From JAVJSU01 sp040219275 (lineage in GTDB: Bacteria; Chloroflexota; Anaerolineae; Aggregatilineales; Phototrophicaceae): a stretch of DNA of 64,000 nt. Where the stretch lies: assembly GCA_040219275.1 (NCBI GenBank), contig JAVJSU010000042.1, positions 124,001-188,000 of the forward strand. The letters run 5' to 3'. A program made the position numbers and the translations under genes. This document shows positions 1 to 9,296 of the stretch, piece by piece; the stretch's first letter is position 1, and each line of letters starts with the position of its first letter. Below the pieces are notes generated by a model. That model did no database searches and was not told the DNA's origin. It worked only from the letters and a program-made list of their open reading frames with translations.

Positions 1-1
1 G

Positions 2-1537
2 GACGTGCCATCAGTATCCGTTATTGCAGAAATTTTCCCCGAACTAGGTCGCTTACATGAAGAAAACGTCGTCGTCGAACCCGGTATGGCAACATGGACC
101 GTTTCCGATGATGGTCTGGTTTACACCTTTAGCATCACCCCGGAAGTCCCATGGGTAAGCTACAATGCTGATACAGAACAAGTTGAACAGGTGATGGATG
201 CGGACGGCAACCCCCGTTACGTGACTGCCAGCAACTTCGTCACCACCTTCCAGCGCACAATGGATCCATTGGTCGCCTCAGATTACTCTGGCGTGCTTGC
301 CGCATGGGTCGTTGGCGGTGCAGAATGGACAGGGAGTGATCCTGAAGCCAGCGAAGAAGAACGTGCCGCGTTGCTTGACGCGCTGGGCATTGTCGCACTT
401 GATGATTACACACTGGAATTGACCGTGCCGCGTGCGTCTGCCGCTGTTGAGTCGGTTATCAGCATGTGGGTCACCACCGCGTCACCAACATGGTTGATCG
501 AAGAAGTAGGTGATTTCTGGATTGAACCGGAAAACATTGCGTCTTATGGTCCGTTTGCCGTCAAGGACTGGGTTCATGACGAAAGCCTGACCATGATTAA
601 GAATCCGTTCTTCCCCGGTAGCAACAGCATCCCGCAAGCCAATGTTGACGAAGTCGTTTTCCAATTCCTTGATAGCGACCCGCAACTTGCCGCCTTTGAA
701 GCCGGTGATCTGGATGTTTCTGAAGTGCCAGTGAGCGCGATTGATCGTATTCGTTCCGACGAAGAACTCAGCGCCGCTTTACACAGTGACTTCGGTACCT
801 GCACCTACTACTATGGCTTTAACGTCACACGCCCGCCGTTTGATGATGCCCGTGCAGTCCGTGCGTTCTCCTATGCGATTGACCGTCAGGCAATTGTGGA
901 TAACATTACCCGCCGTGGTGAAACACCGGCTGGGTTCTTCACCCTGCCGAACATGGTCGCCGCACCGCAACAGGCAGATTATCCAGAATTTGCAATGCGT
1001 TACGATGCAGAAGCGGCAGTGGCAGATTGGGAATCCTATCTCGCCGATACCGGTCAATCTGCTGGTGACTTTAACCTGTCCTTGCTTCATAACACCAGCG
1101 ATCTGCACGGCGCTTTGGCTCAAGCCGTACAACAGATGTGGGCAGAAACCCTCGGCGTGAATGTTCAAATTTCTAGCCAGGAATTCGGCACCTATCTTGA
1201 CCTGCGTCGTGATGCTGATATTTACCGCGCTGGTTGGTGCTTCGACTATCCTGATGCCAACAACTGGTATTTTGATGTCTTCCATAGCAGTAACGACCCC
1301 GACAACCACTTCCTCAACGCTGAATATGATGCGATTGTTGAAGCGGGTGCCGTCGCTGAAACACCGGAAGAACGTGCCGCCATCTATGCCGATGCAGAAC
1401 GTCTGCTGGTGCATGATGCCGCCTCTATCGCGCCGGTCTACTTCTACAGTACGCAAGACCTGACCCGTCCGGGCATCGAACGTACTTACTCACGCATTAC
1501 CCGCGAATACTACGAAAAGTGGGACATCTCGGGCTAA
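2..1537 (+). CDS. ABC transporter substrate-binding protein, SBP_bac_5 (oligopeptide/dipeptide) family, 5' truncated
   Basis: The reading frame is open from the first bases of the window, so the signal peptide and N-terminus lie upstream; the GTG at base 5 is an internal valine codon rather than a convincing start. The visible 511 residues have the layout of family-5 solute-binding proteins (OppA/DppA type): an early segment of the form SVIAEIFPEL, a central YGFN region, then FSYAIDR with the predicted second lobe after it. Such lipoproteins deliver peptides or other ligands to a two-permease ABC importer. The two permease genes follow directly on the same strand, separated by a terminator-like hairpin that would let the binding protein be made in excess. 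Ligand specificity cannot be read. Confidence 0.93.
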   Translation, partial: DVPSVSVIAEIFPELGRLHEENVVVEPGMATWTVSDDGLVYTFSITPEVPWVSYNADTEQVEQVMDADGNPRYVTASNFVTTFQRTMDPLVASDYSGVLAAWVVGGAEWTGSDPEASEEERAALLDALGIVALDDYTLELTVPRASAAVESVISMWVTTASPTWLIEEVGDFWIEPENIASYGPFAVKDWVHDESLTMIKNPFFPGSNSIPQANVDEVVFQFLDSDPQLAAFEAGDLDVSEVPVSAIDRIRSDEELSAALHSDFGTCTYYYGFNVTRPPFDDARAVRAFSYAIDRQAIVDNITRRGETPAGFFTLPNMVAAPQQADYPEFAMRYDAEAAVADWESYLADTGQSAGDFNLSLLHNTSDLHGALAQAVQQMWAETLGVNVQISSQEFGTYLDLRRDADIYRAGWCFDYPDANNWYFDVFHSSNDPDNHFLNAEYDAIVEAGAVAETPEERAAIYADAERLLVHDAASIAPVYFYSTQDLTRPGIERTYSRITREYYEKWDISG

Positions 1538-1565
1538 GCAGTAGGTCGTTAGCTATCACTTAAAG

Positions 1566-1599
1566 AACGAGAGGGGGCATTGTCTCCCTCTCGTTTTTG
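1566..1599 (+). terminator. Rho-independent terminator or attenuator after the binding-protein gene
   Basis: A perfect 10-bp inverted repeat (AACGAGAGGG at 1566-1575 with CCCTCTCGTT at 1586-1595) is followed by a T run. It sits about 30 bases after the stop codon and before the permease genes, a common arrangement that lowers permease expression relative to the binding protein. Confidence 0.8.
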
Positions 1600-1763
1600 A
1601 ACACCAATCTATGTATTTTCGTTAAATAAATTGAATCAAGTGAAGTGAGTGATGTTTAGCCGTTCGTTCTTAGTAATGCGTTCATAGAGTAGCAGATTTT
1701 CTGCCGAACAGATTCCTAACGACATACGACTAAGTTTCACCTCTGTTTCAGGAGTAATTAACT

Positions 1764-2780
1764 ATGGGGCAATACCTCTCAAGGCGTATTTTCTGGATGA
1801 TTCTGGTGTTGTTTTCCGTCTCGGTAATCACATTCGTATTGATGCGCATGGTGCCGGGCGGACCGTTTAACTCGGAGCGGGGTGTACCTGCGCCAATTCA
1901 AGCCAATCTGGAACGTCGCTACAATTTAGATGCCCCCCTGTGGGAACAATATGTTGACTATATCGGGGGAATTATCGTCCCTCGCATTACCGGCGCGGAT
2001 TTTCAACGTTCCACGCAGGAAGATTATCTGGTCAACATCGACACACCAATTTTAGGTGAAGGCAGGGCATTCCGCTGGATGAATTTCGGTCCGTCGCTTT
2101 CGAGTCGTAGCCGGACGGTGACGAGCATCATTCAGGATAGCTTGCCTGTCTCCATTACGTTAGGTCTTGCCGCGCTTATCGTGGGAGTGACCATCGGCGT
2201 GCCTGCTGGAATCATGGCGGGTTTACGCCCGAACACTGGCTTTGATTACTTCGGTATGGGGATTGCTATTTTAGGTGTGTCCGTCCCTTCCGTTATTCTG
2301 GGTCCCGTTTTGCAATATGTGTTTGCCGTAGAGTTAGGCTGGTTCCCTGTAGCGGGATGGGGGGATGTCCAGCATCTTGTGTTGCCGGCGTTTGCATTGG
2401 GGTTCGCAGAATCCGCGCTCATCGCCCGCCTCACCCGTGCGAGTTTGATGCAAGTCCTGCGTGAAGATTACATCCGTACTGCCCGCGCTAAAGGGCTATC
2501 AGAGCGGGTTGTCATCGGCGTACATGCGATGAAAAATGCCATGATCCCCGTCGTGACTATTCTGGGTCCGTTGGCGGCGGCATTGCTGACCGGAACGTTC
2601 GTCATTGAAATTATTTTTGGTATTCCGGGGATGGGCAAGTTCTTCGTGACCTCCATCAGTAACCGCGATTACACGGTGATTATGGGGACAATTTTGCTAT
2701 ATGCGACCTTCCTCGTGATCGCGAACTTGCTGGTGGATTTAACTTATGCGTTGTTAGATCCGCGCATTCGCTATACCTAA
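1764..2780 (+). CDS. ABC transporter permease, OppB/DppB family
   Basis: A 338-residue integral membrane protein that forms one half of the translocation channel of a peptide-type importer. It opens with the typical amphipathic start and first membrane helix (residues 1-30). A long extracytoplasmic insert (about 60-115) follows, then five more helices with the cytoplasmic EAA loop around residues 233-265 (ARAKGL, then a GP near the end) that docks onto the ATPase. The ATG at 1764 has AGGAG about 9 bases upstream. It lies between the binding protein and the OppC-type partner. The insert between the first two helices is longer than in classical OppB. Confidence 0.94.
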   Translation: MGQYLSRRIFWMILVLFSVSVITFVLMRMVPGGPFNSERGVPAPIQANLERRYNLDAPLWEQYVDYIGGIIVPRITGADFQRSTQEDYLVNIDTPILGEGRAFRWMNFGPSLSSRSRTVTSIIQDSLPVSITLGLAALIVGVTIGVPAGIMAGLRPNTGFDYFGMGIAILGVSVPSVILGPVLQYVFAVELGWFPVAGWGDVQHLVLPAFALGFAESALIARLTRASLMQVLREDYIRTARAKGLSERVVIGVHAMKNAMIPVVTILGPLAAALLTGTFVIEIIFGIPGMGKFFVTSISNRDYTVIMGTILLYATFLVIANLLVDLTYALLDPRIRYT

Positions 2781-2860
2781 AATATACAGAAGGGGTCACA
2801 TCTGCGCTGGGCGAGTTAAAGCATCTCCACTGCACGATGTTGCCGTAGAAAGGATAGACT

Positions 2861-3922
2861 ATGAGCGCGATACCCAAAAATCAAAATACCATCATGAGCT
2901 TAAAAGCGGATGGTATACACGAAAAAAGCGAGAGTCTGTTTCGCTCCTCCATGCGCCGCCTCTTAAGAAACCGATTGGCGGTAGTCGGGATTGTTATTAT
3001 CGTACTGTTTATTCTTGTTGCTATCTTTGCGGATAGCGTCGCGCCGAAGAGCTTTCGCCAGCAGACATTGGTCGATAATAACTCTGCACCGCGGTGGATT
3101 ATCGACCTCTTCCCCACGATGACCCCGCGTTTAGATGATGTCCCTGTAGGCGAACCCAACGGTTATGTCAGGGTCAATGACGATTATTTTCTCGGCGCGG
3201 ATAGTCTCGGACGTGATCTTTTCAGCCGTATCATTTATGGCGCGCGCGTATCCTTGTTAGTCGCGTTTATCGGTCCGATTGTCTCCATGATTGTGGGTGT
3301 GGCGCTAGGGCTGATTGCGGGCTATTTTGGTGGCAGAATAGACAACCTCATCATGCGCTTTACCGATATTATGTACGCTTTCCCGACCTTGCTCCTGATT
3401 ATTTTATTGATTGCGTTTTTCCGCCCGACAACCGGGCAATTGGATCCAGGTTCGCTTACATATCGGATGAATCAGCTAGATGCAAGCACGGGCGGGATGC
3501 TCTTCATCTTCGTTGGCATCGGCTTGACCTCATGGATGCAAATGGCGCGCATCACCCGCGGGCAGGTGCTTTCTGTGCGTGAAAACGAATATGTGCTGGC
3601 GGCGGAATCCATTGGTACGCCGACTTTCTCCATCATGAGCCGTCATGTGTTGCCGAACATTCTCGGTCCGATCATCGTCGCAGAAACCCTGACAATCCCG
3701 CGATATATTTCTTACGAAGCCTTTTTGAGCTTTATCGGTCTGGGTGTAAACCCGCCCACGCCGAGTTGGGGCGCGATGATCGCCGACGGGTCAAGCGTGA
3801 TTCGCGATTATCCCAATCAAGCATTGTTCCCTGCGTTGGCGCTCTTCCTGATTATGTTCGCCTTTAACTTCCTCGGCGACGGTCTGCGTGACGCACTCGA
3901 TCCCCGGATGCGCGGCGCTTAA
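2861..3922 (+). CDS. ABC transporter permease, OppC/DppC family
   Basis: A 353-residue partner permease. An OppC-type N-terminal region (cytoplasmic tail of about 35 residues, then a first helix) precedes the GADSLGRDLFSRIIYGARVS signature of the DppC/OppC group at about 110-130. The EAA loop lies around 242-275 (AAESIG, then NILGP) and the protein ends with the usual LDPRM motif. An AAAGGA ribosome site precedes the ATG. The next gene is on the other strand, so OppD/OppF-type ATPases are not in this cluster as far as it is visible; they may be upstream or elsewhere. Confidence 0.94.
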   Translation: MSAIPKNQNTIMSLKADGIHEKSESLFRSSMRRLLRNRLAVVGIVIIVLFILVAIFADSVAPKSFRQQTLVDNNSAPRWIIDLFPTMTPRLDDVPVGEPNGYVRVNDDYFLGADSLGRDLFSRIIYGARVSLLVAFIGPIVSMIVGVALGLIAGYFGGRIDNLIMRFTDIMYAFPTLLLIILLIAFFRPTTGQLDPGSLTYRMNQLDASTGGMLFIFVGIGLTSWMQMARITRGQVLSVRENEYVLAAESIGTPTFSIMSRHVLPNILGPIIVAETLTIPRYISYEAFLSFIGLGVNPPTPSWGAMIADGSSVIRDYPNQALFPALALFLIMFAFNFLGDGLRDALDPRMRGA

Positions 3923-3950
3923 TAAGCCGTATTTCAGAATAAGCAATGTG

Positions 3951-3985
3951 TGGGGCGGTGTCATAACGACGATCCGCCCCATTTT
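3951..3985 (+). terminator. Rho-independent terminator after the permease genes
   Basis: An 8-bp perfect stem (TGGGGCGG at 3951-3958, CCGCCCCA at 3974-3981) is followed by TTTTATTT. It ends the forward transporter transcript just before the converging WD40 gene. Confidence 0.85.
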
Positions 3986-3987
3986 AT

Positions 3988-6075
3988 TTAGGGCGAGACC
4001 TGAATGATGAGTGATTCCTCGGTGAGTACGGAAACGGCGAGACGTGTGCCATCACCTGACCACGCAATCGGCGGAAAGCCAAAGCTATAGCCGAGTGAGG
4101 ACTCGCGTTCAACCCGTTTATGAATGGTGATTTCCTGTGTTTCCAGAGACACGTCCAGAATCATCACGCCGTAGGTGGTTCCTGAATTATCGCCTTCAAC
4201 GACATAACTAAAGGCAAGCTGTGTGCCAGCGGGATTCCACACAATATCGGGGACCCTACTCAGCATAATCGCATCGGTGATGTCCATTGAAAATTGCGCG
4301 TTGCCATCTACTTCAAATACGGTCACGCTATCAGCAGTGTCGTTGTCTCCGGAGCGTTCCAGAAGTGCTAAATAATCGCCATCTGGATGCCAGTCGATAC
4401 TCGCCCCATATTCCGTTTCTAGAGGAATACTATCGGCAATTTCACCCGAATTGAGATCCACCAAATCAAGGTTGTAGGTGAAGTTTGGCGTATGTAATGT
4501 CACAAGCGCCAGTGTGGTATTATCTGGATGAAGCCCAATGTCGAAGACGTTGCTTTCGAATACCTGCTGATAGAGCAGAGTTTCATTATCCACATCCCAC
4601 GCGCCTACATGCGATTGTGCGGTTTCATTTGATTGTGTTGTCCATGCAACCGTGCGGCTATCCGCACTCCACTCCAACTCAAGGATAAAATCTCCGTTAT
4701 ATGCCAGTGCAGGGACGGTCTGAACGACTTCGCCAGTTTCCGCATCCCGGATAAACACATCAATGGGAAGACTCTCAAACTCACCCTCTACTATTCCCTC
4801 ACGTCGTCCGCCTGTAGCGATATAACGCCCATCAGGACTCCACGCCACCTCATATACCGGATTATAGACATCCGTACCATTAGGGGACTCAAGCATCTGC
4901 ACTGCATCGCCTGTGTGGGCATCGCGTATATAGACATTTTGACTGCGGGCGGTAGCAGAAGCGACCTGTGTGCCATCCGGACTCAGAGAAATGCCTGTGC
5001 CACCACCAGAGAGCCATCGCTGGGCGATGAGGTCACCTGTTGCAAGATTATAAAGGTAAATATCGCCGAGTAGAGTCGTGACAATCACCGAAGCGCCATC
5101 TGGTTGAAACAGGACATTCTTTACATTCCCCACCTGATCGTAAAATAGCTCTAGAATGATCTCGCCAGTATGGACATTTACGATGACCGCATTGGGTTCT
5201 GTACGCAAACCCGACGCATACGCGTAGTCGCCGTTATACGACCAGTTGAATAAGAAAAATCCGTCAATGCGCGGGTTTGCCCGTTGCGGTTGGAGGATAA
5301 ATTCGTTGTCCGACGTGGTTATCACAATACCATCATCGGTTAGAGAGGCAGTGCTAGTTCCGTCTGGACTGAGAGACAGTCCATTTGTTGATACTAATGG
5401 TTCGTGTCTGAGTTCTTCTCCTGACTCAAGATCAATAATCACCTGTTCAAATTCACGATGCCGGATTCCAATGAACTCTGTGCCATCTTCACTCCATGCC
5501 CATCCCGTCACATCATCGAGCATCAACGCGGAAATATCCACATCATGATAATCACCACTCAAGGGATCAAGAATACGGATGTATAACGCGAGAAAATAAT
5601 GAGCATCTACATCGATGACAGGAAAGGCAAGGGTTGTGCCATCTGGCGACCATAGCGCATGTATATTGCCTGTGCCTTCGTTAAACTCAAGACGAACGAT
5701 TGGTTCGATAGGCTCAATGAAAGCATTATCTGATAATTGCCATACGTAAGCGGTTTGTTCGTATCGGCGCAATTCAGTATCATAACCACCCGTCATCGCT
5801 AATAAGGTGCCGTCCGGTTGCTGGGAGAGTCGCCCGCCCAGTGCCCCCACCTCCGTCAGGTATTGCGATTCGCCGAGCATATTGTCATAAAGAATCACGC
5901 CGCCGGTGGTGCTCACGGCGAAGTAATCGCCATTGGCTGACCATGACACATCAACCAGATTGCCCGTGCCAATAACCAGCGGATTGTCTATCGGTGGTGC
6001 GCCCGCTGAGGTCGGATAAATCACACCTAACAGCCCTAAACACAGTACAAAATTACTGACGAAAATCTTTCGCAT
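3988..6075 (-). CDS. Secreted WD40 beta-propeller protein
   Basis: A 695-residue protein with a Sec-type signal peptide (residues 1-25, cleavage near TSAGA) followed almost entirely by WD40-like blades. These are seen as recurring WSPDG or LSPDG motifs (for example near 158-165, 365-375 and 410-420) about 40-45 residues apart, enough for one or two propellers. There is no catalytic domain, so the likely role is protein binding or scaffolding outside the cytoplasmic membrane; the ligand is unknown. It converges on the ABC permeases and is followed upstream by an alpha/beta hydrolase on the same strand. It is not closely similar to the six-gene propeller array at 44.9-50.4 kb. Confidence 0.85.
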   Translation of the reverse strand: MRKIFVSNFVLCLGLLGVIYPTSAGAPPIDNPLVIGTGNLVDVSWSANGDYFAVSTTGGVILYDNMLGESQYLTEVGALGGRLSQQPDGTLLAMTGGYDTELRRYEQTAYVWQLSDNAFIEPIEPIVRLEFNEGTGNIHALWSPDGTTLAFPVIDVDAHYFLALYIRILDPLSGDYHDVDISALMLDDVTGWAWSEDGTEFIGIRHREFEQVIIDLESGEELRHEPLVSTNGLSLSPDGTSTASLTDDGIVITTSDNEFILQPQRANPRIDGFFLFNWSYNGDYAYASGLRTEPNAVIVNVHTGEIILELFYDQVGNVKNVLFQPDGASVIVTTLLGDIYLYNLATGDLIAQRWLSGGGTGISLSPDGTQVASATARSQNVYIRDAHTGDAVQMLESPNGTDVYNPVYEVAWSPDGRYIATGGRREGIVEGEFESLPIDVFIRDAETGEVVQTVPALAYNGDFILELEWSADSRTVAWTTQSNETAQSHVGAWDVDNETLLYQQVFESNVFDIGLHPDNTTLALVTLHTPNFTYNLDLVDLNSGEIADSIPLETEYGASIDWHPDGDYLALLERSGDNDTADSVTVFEVDGNAQFSMDITDAIMLSRVPDIVWNPAGTQLAFSYVVEGDNSGTTYGVMILDVSLETQEITIHKRVERESSLGYSFGFPPIAWSGDGTRLAVSVLTEESLIIQVSP

Positions 6076-6148
6076 TAACCTGCCTCCAAAGTTATTTCGC
6101 TCAGTGTCTTTGTACAGGCAGTCTCATATACACGCAACTTCGTGGATG

Positions 6149-6961
6149 TTAAATCGTGTTCTCGCCGAGCCACGCAATCATCCTATCTGCGACGCGCTCC
6201 CAGCCGATGTCGAGCATGGCATCATGGGCGATGTTCGGCATGATAACCGCTTCTGTGCCATACGCGTTGGCAAGATGACGCTGTTCCTTGAGTGTGAAGA
6301 CCTCGTCATTCTCCGCCGCGATGACCAGCATTTTCGTTGGTCTGACCTTCGTCGGATTGGCACGCGCCAGAATCGACGATTCGGGGATAATCCGCAATGA
6401 TTCGTCGCCGAGCAAGGGGTGCAGTTTTTCGATTTCTTCGAGCGGCATCGCCTCTGAGAAAAACATCAATTGTGCAAGTTTCGGCGTGCGGACGAGTGGA
6501 TAACCCCGCAATGTGAAGAGCATCCGCAGGGGGACAAGTGGCGCGTGTGGCAAAAACCGAAACGCCCGAATAATAAACGGAATCGCCCCGGCAATCGGGA
6601 TGGATGCCAGCAGAATAGCGGCGGGAGCATCCTGTTTTTCGAGGTATTTCTGGACGATGTATCCGCCCATACTATGCCCGATGACGGCAGGTGTTTTACC
6701 CGTTTCCGCTTTAATCTGCGCCGCGACTTCGGCAACATCCGCCACATACTGATGAACAGAGGCAAACCGTAAGGCGCGTTTAGGTGTGCTGTTGCCATGA
6801 CTGCGCAAACTCAGCGCATACGATGTGTAACCGTGTTCAGCGAAATACGGCAGAAAGTGCATATCCCAGCACCACGCGCCATGCCATGCCCCATGTATGA
6901 ACAGGATCGGTGTCTCTGATTTCTTTGCGGTGGCTTCATGTTTGAGGACTTCGAGTGGCAT
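6149..6961 (-). CDS. Alpha/beta hydrolase (AB_hydrolase_6-like)
   Basis: A 270-residue single-domain hydrolase without a signal peptide. The oxyanion region HGAWHG is at 23-28, the nucleophile elbow GHSMGG at 95-100 (Ser97), a likely acid Asp in the AAENDE segment near 218, and His246 in NIAHD. Together they complete a Ser-Asp-His triad. Similar proteins include lysophospholipase-like and esterase-like enzymes; the substrate cannot be read. It lies upstream of the WD40 gene on the same strand with a 73-base gap, and divergently from an MFS exporter. Confidence 0.88.
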   Translation of the reverse strand: MPLEVLKHEATAKKSETPILFIHGAWHGAWCWDMHFLPYFAEHGYTSYALSLRSHGNSTPKRALRFASVHQYVADVAEVAAQIKAETGKTPAVIGHSMGGYIVQKYLEKQDAPAAILLASIPIAGAIPFIIRAFRFLPHAPLVPLRMLFTLRGYPLVRTPKLAQLMFFSEAMPLEEIEKLHPLLGDESLRIIPESSILARANPTKVRPTKMLVIAAENDEVFTLKEQRHLANAYGTEAVIMPNIAHDAMLDIGWERVADRMIAWLGENTI

Positions 6962-7164
6962 TGTTTAACCCTTCCTGCTGTGACGGTTTGCGGAGCATAA
7001 CACACCGCGAAATGGCAATCAAACATTCGATTATTGCAATGATCTACACCATTTGATAAAATTACAAAATAGTCATTGAAAAACTTTTTTTAACGACTTT
7101 TGAACCTTTCTTGATTGTTTTACGTATAAATGTTGAACGGGACACACTCAAGGGGAATTTGCAC

Positions 7165-8571
7165 ATGACAGACACAATTAGGGATACGGTGACGACGCGA
7201 GCGCACAATCTCCGCACATTTTACGCGCTCATCTTGACGCAAACATTTTCAATGATGGGCAGTCGCATTAGCGGTCTTGCCATCGGCATCTGGCTATTCA
7301 CGGAAACGGGTAATGCCACGCCGTTATTGCTGGTGTCGTTTTTCGCGGTGGTGCCACAGGTTGTCGCTTCTAGCCTGGCGGGGGTGATGTCTGATCGCTG
7401 GGATAGGCGTTATGTGATGGTGCTGGCAGATGCGGGGCAGGCAGTCGGTACGGTCTTGTTGCTCATCAGCTTTGCAACCGATGGCTTTCAATTGTGGCAT
7501 TTATATAGCGTGACCTTTATACAGGCGATTTTTAGCGTCTTTCAAGGTCCGGCGTTTACAGCGTCTATGACCATGCTCATCCCGGACGATCAGCGTGACC
7601 GCGCCAATGCGATTCAGCAACTTACGGGACCGATGGCGGGCGTGTTTGCTCCGGCGATTGCAGGCGTGGTTTATGCAACAGTCGGCATCACAGGCGCGAT
7701 TGTCGTTGATCTGCTCACCTTTTTTGTGGCGATGGCGGTGGTGTTTAGTATGCACATCCCGCGCCCTGACCAAACCGACGAAGGCAAAGCGGAACAGGGA
7801 TCGGTCTGGTTCGAAATGTGGACGGGCTTACGCTGGATGCGCCAATATCCGGCAATGCTGGCGATGATGGGCTATATCGCCTTGCTTAACTTCCTCGTGG
7901 TCAGTTCTATCGGGCTGGATATTCCCTATATCCTCGCCCGTACAGACAATAACGAAATTCTTGTGGGTGTATTGAACAGTGTGGTAAATATTGGGGCAAT
8001 CGCGGGTGGCATTACGTTTGGTATATGGGGCGGGACGCGTCCGCGCATTTACACAATTCTTGGCGGGGTAATTGTCGGTTCGGTCTTTTTGACGATACAT
8101 GGTATGGCACAGACACCGGTTGTCCTTGGTCTCACACTCTTTTTATTCATGTTCCCGATGCCGATGGTGAATGCTTCTGCAATGTCATTGATGCAGGCGA
8201 AAGTACCGCCGGATATGCAGGGACGGGTCTTCGCCTTCATGGGACAGGTTTCCATGTTGCTTACGCCATTCGCATATCTTGCCGCTGGTCCGCTGGCGGA
8301 TAAAGGTTTTGAGCCAGCAGTCGGGGCGGCGGGTTGGGATGTTGTCGCGCCATTGGTCGGTAATAGCGCGGGTTCAGGGATGGGTTTGATGATGGTGATC
8401 GGTGGCGTAGCGTGCGGGGCGATCTCGGTATTTATGCTTTCATTGCCCGCGATCCGCAACCTTGAAGCCAATATGCCGGATTATGTGGCTGTCAAAGGTC
8501 CTGCTGTAACAGAGAGTGAAGCGCCGGAAGTGGATGATATGCTCATGCCAGATGCCGTCCCTGTGAGTTAA
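7165..8571 (+). CDS. MFS efflux transporter (MFS_3, macrolide-efflux/enterobactin-exporter-like)
   Basis: A 468-residue protein with about 12 membrane helices. The loop between helices 2 and 3 carries a motif-A variant (GVMSDRWDRRYVM), and the second half repeats the pattern more loosely. The family exports drugs or siderophores by proton antiport. A TTG 54 bases further upstream would also keep the frame open, but the ATG at 7165 is preceded by AAGGGG at a good distance and begins the conserved sequence. The hydrophilic acidic C-terminal tail (about 40 residues) is unremarkable. It stands alone between divergent and distant neighbours. Confidence 0.85.
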   Translation: MTDTIRDTVTTRAHNLRTFYALILTQTFSMMGSRISGLAIGIWLFTETGNATPLLLVSFFAVVPQVVASSLAGVMSDRWDRRYVMVLADAGQAVGTVLLLISFATDGFQLWHLYSVTFIQAIFSVFQGPAFTASMTMLIPDDQRDRANAIQQLTGPMAGVFAPAIAGVVYATVGITGAIVVDLLTFFVAMAVVFSMHIPRPDQTDEGKAEQGSVWFEMWTGLRWMRQYPAMLAMMGYIALLNFLVVSSIGLDIPYILARTDNNEILVGVLNSVVNIGAIAGGITFGIWGGTRPRIYTILGGVIVGSVFLTIHGMAQTPVVLGLTLFLFMFPMPMVNASAMSLMQAKVPPDMQGRVFAFMGQVSMLLTPFAYLAAGPLADKGFEPAVGAAGWDVVAPLVGNSAGSGMGLMMVIGGVACGAISVFMLSLPAIRNLEANMPDYVAVKGPAVTESEAPEVDDMLMPDAVPVS

Positions 8572-8657
8572 GCACGTGTTTGTAAAGAAAAATATAGCGT
8601 TCAATATGAGGTATTTTGGCATCTTTCCCTTCATCCGCTTCGCAATTAGGGAGTAAT

Positions 8658-8699
8658 AAGTCTCCCCTTACGCAGTGGGGGGAGATTTAGAGGGGGGAT
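8658..8699. repeat. Dispersed intergenic repeat, family 2, copy 1
   Basis: An imperfect hairpin with a TCTCCCC arm, a short centre and a GGGGGGAGATTTAGAGGGG arm. The same sequence occurs in reverse orientation at 23092-23145 and 38814-38888, always between genes. Its role is unknown; it may act as a transcript end or be a small mobile repeat. Confidence 0.6.
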
Positions 8700-8960
8700 A
8701 GCGACCAAAATGCGACGAATCAATCGTAATGTCTGTTTTCACAAAAATGCTCTAAGAGCCTAACTCATATGTGTCGTGCTCAGTGGGCAATAACGCTTTT
8801 TTTCCGCTTAGGTCGTGTGTATATAGCGACTCTGTGGTAAATTTCTAGTAGACTGCAATGTTGAGCCTAGTTTAACGTCAGCTCTGGATAAGCAAGCGAT
8901 CATAACTGACAGTCGTTTTGCGGCAAAATACCTTGACTATCGGAGCTTTTGGCTCTTAGT
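8700..8960. other. Non-coding stretch, no feature recognised
   Basis: No reading frame with a plausible start and ribosome site, and no strong hairpin, was found between the family-2 repeat and the MITE-like element. It ends in the left half of the possible target duplication of that element (GCTCTTAGT at 8952-8960). Confidence 0.4.
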
Positions 8961-9155
8961 TGCTCTGTTGCAAGGTAATAAAAGTGGCTCAACAAAACCG
9001 CATTGGGCTAAAACCCCAATGCTACGATGATTTTCAAAACCCCACTGAAGTGGGCTGTTTTCACAAATGTACGGGAAGAATAGCCTGCTTCAGCAGGGTT
9101 TTATACTAGCGTAGCCAATGGGTTTCAGCCATTGGCGGCACTTTGCAACAGAGCA
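8961..9155 (-). mobile_element. MITE-like element, copy A (195 bp, 13-bp terminal inverted repeats)
   Basis: The element starts with TGCTCTGTTGCAA (8961-8973) and ends with its exact reverse complement (9143-9155). It is flanked by a near-perfect 9-base direct repeat (GCTCTTAGT at 8952-8960, GCTCTTAGC at 9156-9164), as expected for a target duplication. Inside lie several hairpins built from CCCAATG/CATTGGG, CCCACT/AGTGGG, CCTGCT/AGCAGG and GCCAATGG/CCATTGGC. No coding capacity. A second copy in the opposite orientation lies at 36626-36793. The ends resemble the CTGTTGCAAAGT core of IS6/IS26-family ends; that kinship is inference. Confidence 0.75.
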
Positions 9156-9225
9156 GCTCTTAGCTTTTAGCAAAAGCATTTTTTTAAACTAAAAGCCAAA
9201 AGCTAACAGCTAAAAGCTATTTTTC
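9156..9225. repeat. AGCTTTTAG-type inverted repeat
   Basis: AGCTTTTAGC (9162-9171) is repeated in inverted form as GCTAAAAGCT (9209-9218), with further partial copies between. Similar AGCTTTTAG stretches flank the second MITE copy near 36596-36625, so the two elements may sit in the same kind of intergenic repeat. Confidence 0.5.
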
Positions 9226-9296
9226 ACAAATGTTCACCATAAACAGAATTCAGATTATTTTACTTCGATTTCACCTACTCACGATGACCAAACTTT

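Noticed and set aside
779..1456. Reverse-strand open frame of 225 codons within the binding-protein gene
   Set aside because: It is the shadow of the real gene on the other strand; the forward product matches a known family over its whole length.
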